Position numbers and translations under genes: made by a program | From: Gordonia namibiensis NBRC 108229 | GTDB taxonomy: Bacteria; Actinomycetota; Actinomycetes; Mycobacteriales; Mycobacteriaceae | DNA length: 64,000 bases | NCBI RefSeq assembly: GCF_000298235.1 | Contig: NZ_BAHE01000016.1 | Location: 1-64,000 of the forward strand | Direction: 5' to 3' | Part shown: piece after piece, positions 60,909 through 64,000 of the stretch | How positions within the stretch are numbered: the stretch's first letter is position 1 | Layout: each line of letters opens with the position of its first letter | Notes under the pieces: generated by a model | Seen by the model: only the letters and a program-made list of their open reading frames with translations | Databases searched by the model: none | Told to the model about the DNA's origin: nothing

Positions 60909-61585
60909 TCCGCGTACTGATCGTCGAGGACGAACCGGTGATCGCCGAGGCACACCGTGACTACCTCGCACGAATCGGCGGCTTCGAGGTCGTCGGCGCG
61001 GTGACGACCGCGCAGGAGGCGTTGCGCTCCGCACGGACGCATGGCGTCGACCTGGTGCTGCTCGACCTCGGTCTCCCCGACGCCCGCGGCACCGACCTCG
61101 CCTCCGCGCTGTCCGGGGTGCGCCCGGCCCCCGACGTCATAGCCATCACCGCGCAGCGAGACCTGCCGACCGTGCGCGACGCGATGTCGCGCGGGGTGCT
61201 GCTCTACCTGCTCAAGCCGTTCACGTTCGCGGCCTTCCGCGAGAAGGTCGAACAGTATCTGCGATATCGGGAGGCGTTGACCGGTGAGGCGGAGGCGGTC
61301 AGTCAGCGCGACGTCGACCGGGCACTGGCCGAGTTGCGTTCCGGCGATCACCGGCGGTCGGCGAAGAAGGGCTCGGCACCGCAGACCGAGGATGCGGTGT
61401 GTCGTGCGGTGCGGGACAGTGCCGACGGGCTCACCGCCTCGGAAGTGGCTCGCACACTGGGATCTTCGCGCGTCACGGCATGGCGCTATCTGGAACGACT
61501 TGCCGACGACGGCATCCTCGACCGCGACACCCAGTACGGCTCGGCCGGTCGCCCGCAGGTGCGGTACCGGTGGCGCCGGCGCTGA
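60905..61585 (+). CDS. DcuR/CitB-type response regulator
   Basis: Regulator of 226 aa from GTG 60905. The receiver domain (MIRVLIVEDEP, phospho-Asp in LVLLDLGLPD, YLLKPFTF with conserved Lys) is followed by a C-terminal helix-turn-helix, SADGLTASEVARTLGSSRVT AND the wing DTQYGSAGRPQVRYRW, as in the CitB/DcuR group. It probably activates the divergent dctA-type gene. The stop lies 27 bp from the convergent pepN stop. Confidence 0.92.
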   Translation: MIRVLIVEDEPVIAEAHRDYLARIGGFEVVGAVTTAQEALRSARTHGVDLVLLDLGLPDARGTDLASALSGVRPAPDVIAITAQRDLPTVRDAMSRGVLLYLLKPFTFAAFREKVEQYLRYREALTGEAEAVSQRDVDRALAELRSGDHRRSAKKGSAPQTEDAVCRAVRDSADGLTASEVARTLGSSRVTAWRYLERLADDGILDRDTQYGSAGRPQVRYRWRRR

Positions 61586-61612
61586 TCGCCGACACCACCG
61601 GTACCCGGAACA

Positions 61613-64000
61613 TCAGTCCTGGGCGTCGAACTCGCGCGCTCGCAGCGAACGTGCAACGCCGTCACGGCCTTCGGAGATCAGCCGCTTGAGGGCTGGCGGA
61701 TGGTCACCCGCGACGAACTCCTCGGCGAGATCGAGGGCATGCTGCGTCATCGCCCAGCTCGGGTAGAGGCCGATGACAACGGTCTGGGCGACCTCGCTCG
61801 AACGGCGCGCCCACACCTCGGGGATCGCCTCGAAGTACTTCTCGACGTACGGCTCGAGCAGCTCGCCCTGACCCGGCCGCGCGAAGCCCTCGATCATGGT
61901 GCGGGTGTAGATGTTCGACAGGGAATCGTCGTCGATCGCCTGCGACCACGCGTCGGCCTTGGCCTCGGGGAGCGGTCGCGACGAACGCGCCGCGGCGGCC
62001 TGCCGGGTGCCGGTGGCGGTGTTGTCACGCTGGGCCTCGGCGTCGATGGTCGGGGTCGAACCCGCGTCGGTGTCGATCGCACCGGCGGTTGCCAATGCCC
62101 GCACCAGCTTCCACCGCAGGTCGGTGTCGACGGCGAGACCGTCCAGGCCCTGCTCGGCCGGGTCCGCACCGTCGAGAAGTGCGCGAACCACGTCGACCTG
62201 GTCGTCGTTGAGCTTGCCGGCCAGCCAGGTGTTGACGAAGGCGAGCTGGTGGTCGGAGCCCGCGTCGGCACCCCGTGCGAGTTCCAGCAGCCGGGCGCTG
62301 AAAGCGGGCCGACCAATCGAGGACACCCAGGCGGGGTCGGCGTAGGACTCGATCGCCGTGGTCGCCTGCATCAGGACACGCTGCACCACACCGATCTCGG
62401 TCTCCGATGCGATCCCGCGCTGCACGAGTTCGACGAAGTCACGGGCGCGCATCTCGGCCTGCCGGGTCATCTCCCACGCCGCGGACCACACGAGCGTGCG
62501 CGGCATGGAGTCGGTGATGTCGCCGATGCGGGCGGTCGCGGTCGCCAGCGACTCGGGGTCGAGGCGGATCGACGCATAGGTGAGGTCACCGTCGTTGAGC
62601 AGCACCAGGTCTCCGCGGTTCACGCCGACGAGGTCGGGCACGTCGGTGCGCTCACCCTCGACGTCGAGTTCGACGCTCTGGGTCTGTTCGATGGCGCCGG
62701 AACCGTTGTCGGCGTAGATGCCGACGCGGAGCCGATGTACGCGGGTCTCGCCCGCGCCCGGGGCGGCGCCGTCCTGGACGATCGTGAACCGGGTGAACGC
62801 CCCGGACTCGTCGACCTCGAAATCGGGTCGCATGACGTTGATGCCGGTGGTGCGCAGCCACTGGTCGCCCCAGTCCGACAGGTCACGACCGGACGACTTC
62901 TCCAGTGCCCCCAGCAGATCCGAGAACGTCGCGTTGCCGAACTTGTGGGCGGCGAAGTAGTCGCGCAGACCGGCGAGGAAATCGTCCACACCGACATAGG
63001 CGACGAGCTGCTTGAGCACCGAGGCGCCCTTGGCATAGGTGATGCCGTCGAAGTTGACCTCGACGGCGGCGATGTCGGGGATGTCAGCGGCGACCGGGTG
63101 GGTCGAGGGCAGCTGATCCTGCCGGTACGCCCAGGACTTCTCGACATTGGCGAACGTCGTCCAGGCGTTGGTGTACTCGGTGGCCTCCGACTGGCAGAGA
63201 ACCGAGGCGAACGTGGCGAAGGACTCGTTGAGCCACAGGTCATCCCACCACTGCATGGTGACGAGGTCGCCGAACCACATGTGCGCCATCTCGTGCAGCA
63301 CGGTCTCGGCACGACGCTCGTAGAGGTACTTGGTGACGCGCGACCGGAAGACGTAGTCCTCCAGGAAGGTCACCGCTCCGGCGTTCTCCATCGCGCCGGC
63401 GTTGAACTCGGGCACGAACAGCTGGTCGTACTTGCCGAAGGCGTAGGGGATGCCGAAGTTCTTGTGGTAGAAGGCGAATCCCTGTTTGGTCTCGGTGAAG
63501 AGCCGGTCGGCGTCCATGTGTTCGGCCAGCGAGGCGCGGCAGTAGATGCCCAGGGGGATGTCGCCGTGGTCGTCGGAGTAGACGTCGGTCCACTCGGCGT
63601 ACGGCCCGGCGATCAGCGCGACGAGGTAGGTGCTCATCGGCGCTGTCTCGCGGAAGCGGTGGATACCCGGTTCGGCGGCGGTGGTCTCGACGTGTGCCGC
63701 GTTCGAGATGACCTTCCAGTCCTCGGGTGCGGTGACCGTGAGGGTGTAGGTGGCCTTGAGGTCCGGCTGATCGAAGCAGGCGAACATGCGCTTGGCGTCG
63801 GCGGTCTCGAACTGGGAGTACAGGTACACCGAGTCGTCGGACTGGTCGACGAAGCGGTGCAGTCCCTCACCGGTGTTCGAGTACGCGCAGTCGGCGACCA
63901 CGGTGAGGGTGTTCTCCGCGGCCAGCCCGGGCAGGGCGATGCCGACGGATTCGTCGAAACCGGAGACGTCGAGCTCGACGCCGTTGAGCGTCGCCGAGTG
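61613..64000 (-). CDS. pepN: Aminopeptidase N (5' end beyond window)
   Basis: M1 zinc metallopeptidase; 795 codons are visible and the frame is open to the right edge, so about 60-70 N-terminal residues are missing. GAMENAGAVTF is the substrate-binding exopeptidase motif, HEMAHMWFGDLVTMQWWDDL with LNE downstream holds the zinc ligands and catalytic Glu, and the C-terminal ERAP1-like helical domain follows. It removes N-terminal residues from peptides in the cytosol. This is the Rv2467 position of the conserved block. Confidence 0.95.
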   Translation of the reverse strand, partial: HSATLNGVELDVSGFDESVGIALPGLAAENTLTVVADCAYSNTGEGLHRFVDQSDDSVYLYSQFETADAKRMFACFDQPDLKATYTLTVTAPEDWKVISNAAHVETTAAEPGIHRFRETAPMSTYLVALIAGPYAEWTDVYSDDHGDIPLGIYCRASLAEHMDADRLFTETKQGFAFYHKNFGIPYAFGKYDQLFVPEFNAGAMENAGAVTFLEDYVFRSRVTKYLYERRAETVLHEMAHMWFGDLVTMQWWDDLWLNESFATFASVLCQSEATEYTNAWTTFANVEKSWAYRQDQLPSTHPVAADIPDIAAVEVNFDGITYAKGASVLKQLVAYVGVDDFLAGLRDYFAAHKFGNATFSDLLGALEKSSGRDLSDWGDQWLRTTGINVMRPDFEVDESGAFTRFTIVQDGAAPGAGETRVHRLRVGIYADNGSGAIEQTQSVELDVEGERTDVPDLVGVNRGDLVLLNDGDLTYASIRLDPESLATATARIGDITDSMPRTLVWSAAWEMTRQAEMRARDFVELVQRGIASETEIGVVQRVLMQATTAIESYADPAWVSSIGRPAFSARLLELARGADAGSDHQLAFVNTWLAGKLNDDQVDVVRALLDGADPAEQGLDGLAVDTDLRWKLVRALATAGAIDTDAGSTPTIDAEAQRDNTATGTRQAAAARSSRPLPEAKADAWSQAIDDDSLSNIYTRTMIEGFARPGQGELLEPYVEKYFEAIPEVWARRSSEVAQTVVIGLYPSWAMTQHALDLAEEFVAGDHPPALKRLISEGRDGVARSLRAREFDAQD

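Overview
The window is high-GC DNA with actinobacterial start codons (ATG/GTG), a WhiB-family regulator, a group II truncated haemoglobin, a very large NAD-glutamate dehydrogenase and a secreted chorismate mutase. From 42 to 64 kb the order ettA, gdh, thioesterase, hypothetical, aglA, glbO, HNH nuclease, ctaJ-like, DUF5130, pepN follows the Mycobacterium tuberculosis block I know as Rv2477c-Rv2467. This points to a mycolic-acid actinomycete (Mycobacteriales), probably Gordonia or a close relative; the genus is an inference.

Layout. 0-3 kb: the end of a DUF222/13E12 nuclease gene and a CPH-type copper ATPase with a CsoR-like operator. 3-9 kb: a secreted cutinase-like hydrolase whose last 47 codons are in the +1 frame, a four-copy palindromic operator array, and a three-gene SipW/TasA-like locus (exported protein, ER-type signal peptidase, second exported protein). 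9-20 kb: mostly housekeeping genes (tRNA-His, orn, a HerA/DUF853 ATPase, an SDR, fadH, a PadR regulator, a uracil permease, a type-VII-linked pair with a DUF1023 hydrolase, a GNAT acetyltransferase).

20.0-33.3 kb: a 13.3-kb integrated element bounded by a 38-bp direct repeat that is the 3' part of tRNA-Arg(UCU). It carries a tyrosine integrase, an excisionase-like HTH protein, a WhiB protein, a Prim-Pol/SF3 helicase and, directly behind that gene, an origin-like array of inverted TGCACAGGC iterons around an AT-rich core. A promoter/terminator pair antisense to the primase leader could make a roughly 63-nt RNA. A three-gene block (170, 299 and 231 aa) ends with a protein that has capsid-like features. 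I see no large terminase, portal, tail, lysis or FtsK/TraB gene. This fits a phage satellite (PICI-like), apparently of an undescribed actinobacterial type, and is the most interesting part of the window.

33.5-42 kb: a CtaG/CopD membrane protein, a secreted chorismate mutase, an SSB paralogue, and a tightly coupled five-gene operon joining a GH26 lipoprotein and a cellulose-synthase-like GT2 enzyme to a complete partner-switching set (GAF-SpoIIE phosphatase, STAS protein, RsbW-like kinase). 42-56.5 kb: the conserved mycobacterial block, with a molybdopterin oxidoreductase between gdh and the thioesterase gene, and an alpha-glucosidase with a 147-residue acidic N-terminal extension. 56.5-64 kb: an acyl desaturase, a DctA-type transporter divergent from its likely DcuSR-type two-component system, and pepN running off the right edge.
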